A stretch of DNA of 64,000 nt from Qipengyuania aurantiaca (GTDB lineage: Bacteria > Pseudomonadota > Alphaproteobacteria > Sphingomonadales > Sphingomonadaceae), in assembly GCF_019711375.1 (NCBI RefSeq), contig NZ_CP081295.1:744001-808000 (forward strand), written 5' to 3'. The notes under the pieces are model-generated. The model did no database searches. It was not told the origin of the DNA and saw nothing but the letters and a program-made list of their open reading frames with translations. Shown here piece after piece: positions 44,774 to 52,829 of the stretch; the stretch's first letter is position 1, and each line of letters starts with the position of its first letter. The position numbers and the translations under genes were made by a program.

Positions 44774-46549
44774 TTAGTGGGCGTGGGCTTCCCCTGCTCC
44801 GCGCGGGACGCGGATAGAGTCCACCAGCTTCTTGATCTCGACCGGCGGACTGGCCGTCATCTTCGAGACCGCGATGGCGATGGCGAAGTTCAGCACCATG
44901 CCGACCACGCCGATGCCTTCGGGAGAGATGCCGAAGAGCCAGTTCTCCGCCACGTTCGCTTCCGGGTTCATCAGCTTGAAGTAGAAGATGTAGCTGAAGG
45001 TGAAAGCGAGGCCTGAGACCATTCCCGCGATCGCCCCTTCTTTGTTCATCGACTTCGAGAAGATGCCCATGAAGATGGCCGGAAACAGGCTGGCAGCGGC
45101 AAGGCCGAAGGCAAAGGCGACCACCTGCGCCACCCATCCTGGCGGATAGATGCCGAGATAACCTGCCACCACGATCGCCGCTGTTGCCGCAATTCGCGCT
45201 GCCATCAGCTCGCCCTTCTCCGATATGTCCGGCTTGAAGGTCGATTTGAGCAGGTCGTGGCTGACCGAGCTGGAGATCACCAGCAACAGGCCCGCTGCCG
45301 TCGACAAGGCTGCGGCTAGGCCACCGGCTGCAACCAGCGCGATCACCCATCCCGGCAGATTGCCGATCTCGGGGTTGGCGAGGACCATGATGTCGCGGTC
45401 GACATAGATCTCGTTCTCGCTGTCGGCGACCGGCGCATTGGTCACCATGCGTTCGCCCGAGGCGCCAGTGCCTTCACCGAATTCCGGTGCGCCTGCGAAG
45501 GCATCACCGTTGCGATACTGCATGACGCCGTCGCCGTTCTTGTCCTGGAAGGCGATGAGGTCATTGCGCTCCCAGTTCTTGAACCACTCGGGAGCCTGCG
45601 AATACTCGGTCTCGTTCACCGTATCGATGAAGTTGATCCGGGCGAAGGCACCGACCGCGGGTGCGGTAGTGTAGAGCAGCGCGATGAATACCAGCGCCCA
45701 GCCAGCCGACTTGCGGGCATCCGACGCCTTGGGAACGGTGAAGAAGCGCACGATCACATGCGGGAGACCCGCCGTGCCCACCATCAGCGCAAGCGTGATG
45801 CAGAACACGTCGATCATGCTCTTCGACCCGTCGGTATACTCCCCGAAACCCAAGTCGCTCAGCACGAGATTGAGCTTCTGCAGGACGTACAGGCCGGACC
45901 CGTCGTTCACCGTCGAACCCAGGCCGATCTGCGGGATCGGGTTGCCCGTGATCATGAAGCTCAGGAAGAACGCCGGCACCATGTAGGCGAAGATCAGCAC
46001 GCAGTATTGCGCGACCTGCGTATAAGTGATGCCCTTCATCCCGCCGAGCACGGCGTAGACGAAGACGATGCCCATGCCGATGATGACGCCCCAGAAGATC
46101 TGCACGTCGAGGAAGCGCGAGAACACGATCCCCACGCCGCGCATCTGGCCTGCGATATAGGTGAAGCTGATGAAGATCAGGCAGATCACCGCCACCACTC
46201 GCGCGGTCTTGGAATAGTACCGCGTGCCGATGAAATCAGGGACGGTGAACTGGCCGAACTTGCGCAGGTACGGCGCCAGCAGGAGGGCAAGCAGCACGTA
46301 GCCGCCGGTCCAGCCCATCAGGTAGACGCTGGCATCATAGCCGAGGAAGGCGATGAGGCCCGCCATCGAGATGAAGCTAGCCGCGCTCATCCAGTCGGCG
46401 GCGGTTGCCATGCCGTTCACGACCGGGTTCACCCCGCCGCCGGCAACGTAGAATTCCTTCGTCGAACCGGCCCGCGACCAGATCGCGATACCAATGTACA
46501 GCGCGAAGCTGAGGCCGACGAAAATGTAGATCAGGGTCTGTGTGTCCAT
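44774..46549 (-). CDS. Sodium:solute symporter, acetate-permease type (ActP-like)
   Basis: A 591-residue transporter with about 13 membrane helices and the SSSF pattern (STKEFYVAGGGVNPVVNGMA, then ATAADWMSAASFISMAG and FTVPDFIGTRYYSKTARV). An insertion of about 90 mostly hydrophilic residues near position 310-400 is typical of the VC_2705-type subgroup, which pairs with DUF4212 proteins. The likely substrate is acetate or another short-chain monocarboxylate. The gene lies ten bases after the DUF4212 gene and has GAGGAGG before its ATG. Confidence 0.9.
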   Translation of the reverse strand: MDTQTLIYIFVGLSFALYIGIAIWSRAGSTKEFYVAGGGVNPVVNGMATAADWMSAASFISMAGLIAFLGYDASVYLMGWTGGYVLLALLLAPYLRKFGQFTVPDFIGTRYYSKTARVVAVICLIFISFTYIAGQMRGVGIVFSRFLDVQIFWGVIIGMGIVFVYAVLGGMKGITYTQVAQYCVLIFAYMVPAFFLSFMITGNPIPQIGLGSTVNDGSGLYVLQKLNLVLSDLGFGEYTDGSKSMIDVFCITLALMVGTAGLPHVIVRFFTVPKASDARKSAGWALVFIALLYTTAPAVGAFARINFIDTVNETEYSQAPEWFKNWERNDLIAFQDKNGDGVMQYRNGDAFAGAPEFGEGTGASGERMVTNAPVADSENEIYVDRDIMVLANPEIGNLPGWVIALVAAGGLAAALSTAAGLLLVISSSVSHDLLKSTFKPDISEKGELMAARIAATAAIVVAGYLGIYPPGWVAQVVAFAFGLAAASLFPAIFMGIFSKSMNKEGAIAGMVSGLAFTFSYIFYFKLMNPEANVAENWLFGISPEGIGVVGMVLNFAIAIAVSKMTASPPVEIKKLVDSIRVPRGAGEAHAH

Positions 46550-46559
46550 AATCGCCTCC

Positions 46560-46838
46560 TCAGTCGTCGAGATCGTACTTGCGCTCGAGCGCCTTCATAC
46601 GGACGACGTAGAAAACGATGAGCGCGATGAAGATGTAGATGGAGCCCTGCTGGGCGAACCAGAAGCCGAGAGGGTATCCGCCGAGCATGAATTGGTCGAG
46701 GAAGTCGCGGAACAGGATTCCGGCCCCGAAGGAGCAGGCGAACCAGATCGCCATGAGTGAGACCAGCAGGCGGATATTGTCGCGCCAGTAGGCGCCCTCC
46801 GCTTCGCTGGTGGTGTGGGTGTCTGTCTCGTCGGCCAT
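46560..46838 (-). CDS. DUF4212 symporter small subunit
   Basis: A 92-residue protein with two membrane helices (LLVSLMAIWFACSFGAGILF and SIYIFIALIVFYVVRMKAL) and the DUF4212 pattern around YWRDNIRLL. It is the small partner of VC_2705-type symporters. A GGGGGAGG site precedes the ATG, and the symporter follows after ten bases. Confidence 0.93.
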   Translation of the reverse strand: MADETDTHTTSEAEGAYWRDNIRLLVSLMAIWFACSFGAGILFRDFLDQFMLGGYPLGFWFAQQGSIYIFIALIVFYVVRMKALERKYDLDD

Positions 46839-46936
46839 CGCCTCCCCCTTTTCTCTCTCTGTTCGCCGCCCGTAGATTCGGGAGCTTCAAAGCAAGGCTA
46901 GGCAGGCCATGTCACCGCGACGAGCGCGACATTAGT

Positions 46937-47611
46937 CTAATGGCTTTCGATGGCTCCAAGCCGCGTGTCCGCCGACATTCGCGACAACTGGGCGAGCAGC
47001 AGCTCTGCAGCCGCAATGGCATCGGCCAGCGCGTCGTGTTGATCGTGCGCTGGCAGATTGTAACGTTCGCGGGTTGCGGCGAGGCGATAGGCCTCGCCGC
47101 CCGGCAGATTGGGCTTCAGCTTGCGTTCGAGCGCCAGCGTGCAGACGGTCCTGACCGGAATGGCGAGACCCAAGGCGGCTTTGGAAATGCGGGCAATGGC
47201 ATCACGCTCGACGCTCGCCCCATGCGCAACGATGATCTTCCCGGCGAATTCGCGCAGAAAAAGATCGACGGTGTCCAGCAAGGCAGCGCCGCCGCGCGCA
47301 CGCTGCTCTCCGATCCCGTGAACGGTCACTGCCTGATCGTCGAGCTGTCGCAAGCTGCGGACGTCGGTGCTTCGCGCCGAAGAAAGATCGATGCCTCCGT
47401 AGCTCACTGCGACCCAACCGGCCTGCAACACATGCGCGCCGCGTGCAAGGCCGTCCAATTCGAAGTCGAGCGCCATCAGCGGCGCTTCCAGAACGGGCGT
47501 ATCTGATGAAGGCCAAGAGGCAGCCGAGTAGGCTTCCAGAGCGGGTATTCCGCTCTCTTGGCACGCGCGCAGCGCTCGCTCGAACCGCCAGCGGTGGACG
47601 CGCTCAAACAA
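46937..47611 (-). CDS. DEDD-type 3'-5' exonuclease
   Basis: A 224-residue exonuclease-fold protein of the DnaQ/RNase T type. The first acidic motif is MALDFELDG, the second lies in KIIVAHGASVERD, and the third is PAHDQHDALADAIAAAELL. TTG 47611 overlaps the DUF294 stop by eight bases, so the two are coupled. Homologues beside DUF294/CBS proteins and acetate symporters are common; the link between the exonuclease and acetate use is not known. Confidence 0.88.
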   Translation of the reverse strand: MFERVHRWRFERALRACQESGIPALEAYSAASWPSSDTPVLEAPLMALDFELDGLARGAHVLQAGWVAVSYGGIDLSSARSTDVRSLRQLDDQAVTVHGIGEQRARGGAALLDTVDLFLREFAGKIIVAHGASVERDAIARISKAALGLAIPVRTVCTLALERKLKPNLPGGEAYRLAATRERYNLPAHDQHDALADAIAAAELLLAQLSRMSADTRLGAIESH

Positions 47612-49466
47612 TGCCGCCGGCCATGTTGCGCTTCACCGATTCCAGCCCGTCGCGAATTACGGAAAAGCTGTCCTTGAGATAGTCGCGCTCAAGCGGCGAA
47701 AGCTCTCCGGGCGCGATGGCATTATCGGGATCCTTGCCACTGCGCAGTTGCTCTGCGTGGTGCGCGATCCTGAGTTCGTTCACGAACAGCATCGCATCTC
47801 TCAGGCTGTCGGCATCGCTTCGAGCCATGTGGCCGGTTTCGGCGAGCCATTCCAGCCGCTCGAGAGTTCCGACGGCAGGGCTTCCTTCCGCCAGCGAAAG
47901 CGCGCGGGCAATATCTATGATTGGAAGGATCGCCTGCTTCTTGGCATCGAAGACCTTCTGGCCGTCGCTCGATTTCTCGAGCACCAGATTGCGGAAAATG
48001 CCCAATGGGATGCGGGTGCGCTGGGCATCGCGGGCAAGATAGCTTAGGAAGAGCGAATTGGATTTGGCCTTCTGCCGCACGTCGTCGCGGAGCTGCCGGG
48101 CAAGTTCAATATTTCCCGACACCACGCGCATGTCGAAGAAAATCGTTGCGCGCAGGATGCGGTCTTCGTCCGGTTCGCTGATCCATTGGCCGAACCGGTC
48201 GCGCCACCCTGAAAGCGTGAGGCGCTGCGCGGCATTCTTCGCCATGATGCCGCCCTTGCAATAGACGAAGCCGCATTCGTGGAGGAGGTCGGAAAGCCAT
48301 TTTCCGAAAGCTTCGAAATATCTCTCGCCAGCCGCGTCGACATCGTCGGACAGAATGAGGCCGTTGTCCTGGTCCGACCCTACCAATTGCTCGCCGCGGG
48401 CCAGCGAGCCGAAGACGAGCAGCGCGTAGGGACAGGGTGGCGGTCCTAGCTCGATTTCGGCGAGCTCGGCTGCGCGCCGGTGGACGGCTTCGCCGAGCGC
48501 GGAGGTGAAGCGCATCACGTGGCTCGCGTGAAAACCGCTCGATTCCATCCGCGCGAAGCCTTCGGGGATGCTTTGTGCCGCTGCGATCAGCGCCTCGCGG
48601 TTGCGGGCCTTCGCCACTTTCGTACCGGTATCGATCGTGCTGTCGCCGAGGAAGGCGAGGATGTCGGTGGCGCTCAGGATGGAGCGCAGATCGCCCTCGG
48701 CTGAAACGACGGGCACATGGCGAAAACCGCCAGCAGTCATGCGGGCCATTGCCTCGGACAGGCTAGCGGTCTCAGGCAGCAACACGGGGTCTGGCGTCAT
48801 GACTTCGCTTACGGGCGTATCGAGATCGATCCTCGCCGCAACCACGCGGTTGCGCAGGTCCTTGTCCGTCAGGATGCCGCAGATCCGTTCGTTCTCGCAC
48901 ACTGCCAGCGTGCTGACATTGTGTTCGCTCATGGTCTTCGCGGCGTCGGCGATCCGGTCTTCCGGTTGGCACGAGACCGGCGGGCGATGCCTCTGAAGTC
49001 CGGCAATGCTCGTTTCTTCGAGGATATTGGAGCGCTTCTGCGAGAGGTCGCGCACGGCACTGCGCAGCCGCTCGCTCTCGTTCTCGGCGAAGAAGTCGCG
49101 CACCTCCCGCGATCCGTCGCGTAGGCGGTGGAATTCGGCCGCGGGGAGGAGGTAGGCGAGCGTATCTTCGAGGGCAACGGTCGTGTTTCGCACCTCACCG
49201 CCGCGCAAGAGCGAAGGGTAAGCGAACAAGCCGCCCAGCTCCATGCGCGCGGTCAGATCTTCGCCCGCCAGCCGCAATTCCACCGCGCCCGACCGAATGA
49301 TGAACAGATGTTCGTTGTGCGAACCGGCTTCGAGAATGGTTTGCCCCGCACGAAAGTATCGCACGCTGATCTTGCGGGCGAGGGCGGCGATGCGCTCGCC
49401 ATCGAGGCGATCGAGCGGAGGCACGGTCTTGAGGAAGGTCTCGATCGAAGCCAGTTCGCTATTCAT
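47604..49466 (-). CDS. DUF294/CBS/cyclic-nucleotide-binding nucleotidyltransferase-like protein
   Basis: A 620-residue protein. An N-terminal cNMP-binding-type barrel comes first (AGQTILEAGSHNEHLFIIRS). A CBS pair follows at about 165-290 (TLAVCENERICGILTDKDLR and FRHVPVVSAEGDLRSILSAT). Next is a DUF294 nucleotidyltransferase-like domain (LLVFGSLARGEQLVGSDQDN, the acidic pair following GS) and a DUF294 C-terminal helical domain. It resembles GlnD-like signalling proteins and may modify a partner such as the symporter or kinase. The target is unknown. Confidence 0.9.
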   Translation of the reverse strand: MNSELASIETFLKTVPPLDRLDGERIAALARKISVRYFRAGQTILEAGSHNEHLFIIRSGAVELRLAGEDLTARMELGGLFAYPSLLRGGEVRNTTVALEDTLAYLLPAAEFHRLRDGSREVRDFFAENESERLRSAVRDLSQKRSNILEETSIAGLQRHRPPVSCQPEDRIADAAKTMSEHNVSTLAVCENERICGILTDKDLRNRVVAARIDLDTPVSEVMTPDPVLLPETASLSEAMARMTAGGFRHVPVVSAEGDLRSILSATDILAFLGDSTIDTGTKVAKARNREALIAAAQSIPEGFARMESSGFHASHVMRFTSALGEAVHRRAAELAEIELGPPPCPYALLVFGSLARGEQLVGSDQDNGLILSDDVDAAGERYFEAFGKWLSDLLHECGFVYCKGGIMAKNAAQRLTLSGWRDRFGQWISEPDEDRILRATIFFDMRVVSGNIELARQLRDDVRQKAKSNSLFLSYLARDAQRTRIPLGIFRNLVLEKSSDGQKVFDAKKQAILPIIDIARALSLAEGSPAVGTLERLEWLAETGHMARSDADSLRDAMLFVNELRIAHHAEQLRSGKDPDNAIAPGELSPLERDYLKDSFSVIRDGLESVKRNMAGGIV

Positions 49467-49598
49467 GCCCCTATGCTAGCACCTGCTTGCCGCAAGTCGT
49501 CAGAGACTTTGGTAGCAAAGGCCCCGCGTAAAGCAGAGGGACCACTTTCAATCCAGGGTCCGACATTGGCGGTGCCGATTACCGGAGCAGTTCTGCAG

Positions 49599-49720
49599 GT
49601 CCGCTTTCAGCTATCCTTAGGAAGAGTTCGAAAGTCTGAAATGAGGGCGCATTGCTGCCCGGCAGCTTTCGGCATAAGCAGTCTGACGGCTTTTGGGCCG
49701 TCAGCGGAAGGTCCGCTTTT
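49599..49720. repeat. Dispersed intergenic repeat, copy R8
   Basis: Begins GGTCCGCTTTCAGCTATCC, contains CTGAAATGAGGGCGCATTGC, and ends GGGCCGTCAGCGGAAGGTCC followed by GCTTTT. Two GGTCCGCTTT elements face each other across a centre shared with R10. It occupies much of the 421-base gap before the HsdR_N-type gene; nothing else is recognised there. Confidence 0.8.
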
Positions 49721-49887
49721 ATCGCTGCGCTCAGGAAAGCGGTCATATTGAGCCACCTTGCTTCGAGTAATCAACGCGCCATTCCACCGCGATGTCGACC
49801 TATCGATCTAAATCGACGCCTTCCATACGTTAACTGATTGACGAAGCTCGCTGATCTACTAGCATTTCTCTCAAACAGGGGGAAATA

Positions 49888-50940
49888 ATGGAAATTGAAG
49901 CCAGCATCGCAGAACTGCAGTCCACGCTCCGCAAGCACCGTGATAAGCTCGCCACTGAGGAGGCGGCCAAGACCACGCTTGTCCTGCCGTTTCTTCGAGC
50001 ACTCGGCTACAACATCTTCGACCCTGATGAAGTTGTGCCTGAATTCACATGCGATGTTGGCACAAAGAAGGGCGAGAAGGTCGATTACGGAATCTGTGTT
50101 GGGGGCGAGATTAAGATTCTTGTCGAATGCAAGCCGGCCAATGGCGACCTGTCCATCAAGCATGCGAGCCAACTTTACCGTTATTTCGCTGCCACCGATG
50201 CGCGTCTTGCGCTCCTGACAAACGGAGTAATCTATCGGTTTTTCACAGATGCTGAGAAAACCAACATGATGGATGATCGACCGTTCTTCACTTTCGATCT
50301 CGACAACTACAAAGCCTCTGACCTCCGCACGCTTGCGACCTTTCAGCGTGCTGACTTCAATCTCGACCGGATTGTCTCACACGCGGGCGCCTTAAAGCTT
50401 CAGTCTGAAGTCCTCGCAGAGCTTCGAAAGGAGTTCGATGAGCCCTCGGACGATCTCGTGAAAATCATCGCTGGTCGGCTTCACGATGGCATCATCACGA
50501 AAGCCGTGAGGGATCGGTTCCGCTCAGCGATCACCCAAGCCTACGGCTCATTGATCAGGGACGGTGTACACCAGCGACTTGAGAAGGCGATTAGCGGCGG
50601 CGGTGATGAGCCGGACATTGAGATCGCTGAGGTAGACGATAATGGGGTAGAGACAACAGACGTCGAGATTGAGGGTTTCAACATCGTTCGAGCCATCTGT
50701 GCGGAGAAGGTCGATCCAACTCGCGTTGTGATGCGAGACGCTAAGTCCTACTGCGCGATCCTCTTGGACGATAACAACCGACGCACAATTGCAAGAATGC
50801 ACTTCAATAGTCCGACCGCTCGCCATCTTGGGCTGTTCTCCGACAAAGTAGAGACGAGAGAGAGCATTGCGGGGCCCGTCGACATCTTCAAGCACAGGCG
50901 AGCGATCCTGAAGCGCATCGCTGAGCTTGAAGAGGAATGA
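49888..50940 (+). CDS. Orphan HsdR_N-type restriction endonuclease-like protein
   Basis: A 350-residue protein whose first 150 residues match the type I restriction enzyme R-subunit N-terminal nuclease (HSDR_N). The PD-(D/E)XK residues are aspartate 66 in EKVDYGI, glutamate 80 and lysine 82 in ILVECKPAN, with the following QLYRYFAATDARLALLTNG block. No helicase, HsdM or HsdS gene lies nearby, so it is not a classical type I system. The C-terminal 200 residues are of unknown fold. Such solitary proteins may act in phage defence. A GGGGGAAAT site precedes ATG 49888. Confidence 0.87.
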   Translation: MEIEASIAELQSTLRKHRDKLATEEAAKTTLVLPFLRALGYNIFDPDEVVPEFTCDVGTKKGEKVDYGICVGGEIKILVECKPANGDLSIKHASQLYRYFAATDARLALLTNGVIYRFFTDAEKTNMMDDRPFFTFDLDNYKASDLRTLATFQRADFNLDRIVSHAGALKLQSEVLAELRKEFDEPSDDLVKIIAGRLHDGIITKAVRDRFRSAITQAYGSLIRDGVHQRLEKAISGGGDEPDIEIAEVDDNGVETTDVEIEGFNIVRAICAEKVDPTRVVMRDAKSYCAILLDDNNRRTIARMHFNSPTARHLGLFSDKVETRESIAGPVDIFKHRRAILKRIAELEEE

Positions 50941-51317
50941 GGGTGATTTTCCTATTTAGCGCCGTATTGGCCGCGTTTGGATGCTCGGAATCGCGGGTTC
51001 AACCTGAGGTCGAACCTCGCTCTGAAGCAATCTCTGAGGAGAGGTCTGTTACCTACACGCTCTATCGCAATTCAGATCTGTCGCGGGAACTCAGGGTGCA
51101 TTGGGCATCCTTCGACGCTGATGATTTGCCCGGATACAACCTCAGTAACTGCCAAATGGCTGCGCGCCTTTTGAACGCCAACATCACGCAATCCGCGGAA
51201 GCAGATGGAAAGCGACCATATCAGTCGGTGGGATTTTGGTGTGAGGAAGGAAAGTATCGGGAGGAGGGAGACGTCCCTCTGCAATTCGACTCCGCTTTCC
51301 CAACCGATGTAAGCTGA
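50937..51317 (+). CDS. Small hypothetical lipoprotein
   Basis: A 126-residue protein with a short lipoprotein signal (MRVIFLFSAVLAAFGC, cysteine 16). The rest is acidic and contains two more cysteines (NLSNCQMAARLL and VGFWCEEG). No family is recognised. Its ATG overlaps the stop of the HsdR_N-type gene as ATGA, so it is coupled to it. A secreted partner for a nuclease is unusual. Confidence 0.7.
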   Translation: MRVIFLFSAVLAAFGCSESRVQPEVEPRSEAISEERSVTYTLYRNSDLSRELRVHWASFDADDLPGYNLSNCQMAARLLNANITQSAEADGKRPYQSVGFWCEEGKYREEGDVPLQFDSAFPTDVS

Positions 51318-51373
51318 TCCAAGGCGCTCCATCAACTTTCCCTCTAGCTAATCCTCCCGCTTAATACGGCTCA

Positions 51374-51425
51374 GGGGCCGGTAGTGGAAGGTCCGCTCTC
51401 GAGATGTGGAGCGCATTACCGGACG
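51374..51425. repeat. Dispersed intergenic repeat, copy R9
   Basis: GGGGCCGGTAGTGGAAGGTC followed by CGCTCTCGAGATGTGG and AGCGCATTACCGGACG. It corresponds to the right arm plus the start of the centre of R8. It lies between the lipoprotein gene and the nuclease-like gene. Confidence 0.7.
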
Positions 51426-51554
51426 TTTGGAAACTAACGCCTGAAAATTTCGTGTATTAGCTGCGTCCAGGAATGCGATAATTCGGCTTCTTCAGAGAGA
51501 GTTGATGTGCGACTGGGTCGTCTCTGCGGTATACCCCGCCTCCGAGGAACGACG

Positions 51555-52727
51555 ATGTGCGCTGACCAAGCAGACGAGGAACCAATCACGGCTTTTGATG
51601 ACATCCCTCGGGAGGGACAGGAACCTGCGAGCCACCTGATCGGGCAGTTCGACTATCTCAATTCCTCGGGCCGCCCCGAAGCCGCTGCAGTGCGGGGGCT
51701 AGTCGATGCGTGGCTCCTTGGCTATCCCGCCTTCCACCGCCCGGATTTGATCCGCCGGCTGCGTTCGCGCGACGACGTATCGCACCGGAGCGCGCTGTTC
51801 GAACTGATGCTGCATGCGCTGTTGCTGCGACAGGGCTTCACGATCGTTGAAATTGAACCGCGGCTGCCGAACGGTAAGGCACCCGACTTCCTTGTGGAGG
51901 CGCCCGACGGCCGTCGCTTCTATCTCGAAGCCACACTCGCTTCGGGAATAGACAATGTCGCAGCGGGCGCTGACCGACGGATGCGCGAAGCGCTCCAGGC
52001 GATCGACGATGTCCAGTCGCCTGATTTCTTCCTGCACTTGCACACACGCGGGACTCCAAACCAACCGATCGCTACCGCTCGCTTGCGCCGTGCGGTGCAG
52101 CGTTTCATCGACGAGTTAGATTACGACCAAGCGGTCGAGAGGGCCGAGGCTGGTCAGCCGCCCGCCCCGGTCTGGCGACACACCGAACACGGGGCACATT
52201 TCAGGATACATCCGGTGGCAAAAAACATTCGGCGGCGAGAGGGTCGCGCGATAGGTGGAAGGATGCTGCCAGGCGGAGTCATTCGCCCCGAGATTGCGAT
52301 CAAGTCGGCAGTGGAGGGTAAGGCGGGGCGCTACGGCGATATCGGCCTTCCGTTGGTGATCGCGGTAAACGCTCTCGAAGAGTTCGCACGCCCAGACGAC
52401 GCCATCGACGCGTTATTCGGCACGACAGGTGTGATCGTCTCGCCGGATGGTGGCGCGCGCAGAGTGAGGAACCGTGACGGCGCATGGCGCGGTCCTGGCG
52501 GGCCGGTTTACACCCGCTCGAGTGCCGTCCTGTTTGTTGCGCGCTTTTCCGCCTGGAACGTAGGGCAAATCTCGATGAGCCTTATTCTCAACCCTTGGGC
52601 GCGGAGCCCGATAGCGGGTCTTCCGCTGGGGGTTGAAGTTCGGGAGGTCCTTGAAGGCCGTTTGCAAACCCAACCCGGGCAATCGCTGCGCGAAACATTT
52701 GGCCTGCCCGAGGGCTGGCCTGAATAG
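51555..52727 (+). CDS. PD-(D/E)XK nuclease-like protein, partner of the STAND ATPase
   Basis: A 390-residue protein with a nuclease-fold pattern: glutamate in SALFELMLHALLLRQGF, aspartate 111 in KAPDFLVEAP, and glutamate 125 in FYLEATLAS. The usual lysine of the E-x-K pair is replaced by threonine, so catalysis may be lost or use another residue. The C-terminal half (residues 200-390) is of unknown fold. ATG 51555 follows GAGGA and is preferred to GTG 51507. It is followed after 102 bases by the 1,438-residue ATPase on the same strand, which suggests a two-gene module. Confidence 0.7.
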   Translation: MCADQADEEPITAFDDIPREGQEPASHLIGQFDYLNSSGRPEAAAVRGLVDAWLLGYPAFHRPDLIRRLRSRDDVSHRSALFELMLHALLLRQGFTIVEIEPRLPNGKAPDFLVEAPDGRRFYLEATLASGIDNVAAGADRRMREALQAIDDVQSPDFFLHLHTRGTPNQPIATARLRRAVQRFIDELDYDQAVERAEAGQPPAPVWRHTEHGAHFRIHPVAKNIRRREGRAIGGRMLPGGVIRPEIAIKSAVEGKAGRYGDIGLPLVIAVNALEEFARPDDAIDALFGTTGVIVSPDGGARRVRNRDGAWRGPGGPVYTRSSAVLFVARFSAWNVGQISMSLILNPWARSPIAGLPLGVEVREVLEGRLQTQPGQSLRETFGLPEGWPE

Positions 52728-52829
52728 AACCGAACCGGGGCGAAACGTGCGCGGTAGAACGTTTCACCCTAGATTGGCCTGCATACCGCTGCATCGCCGT
52801 TTGCAAGTGAAGATCCGGAGAGGAATTCG

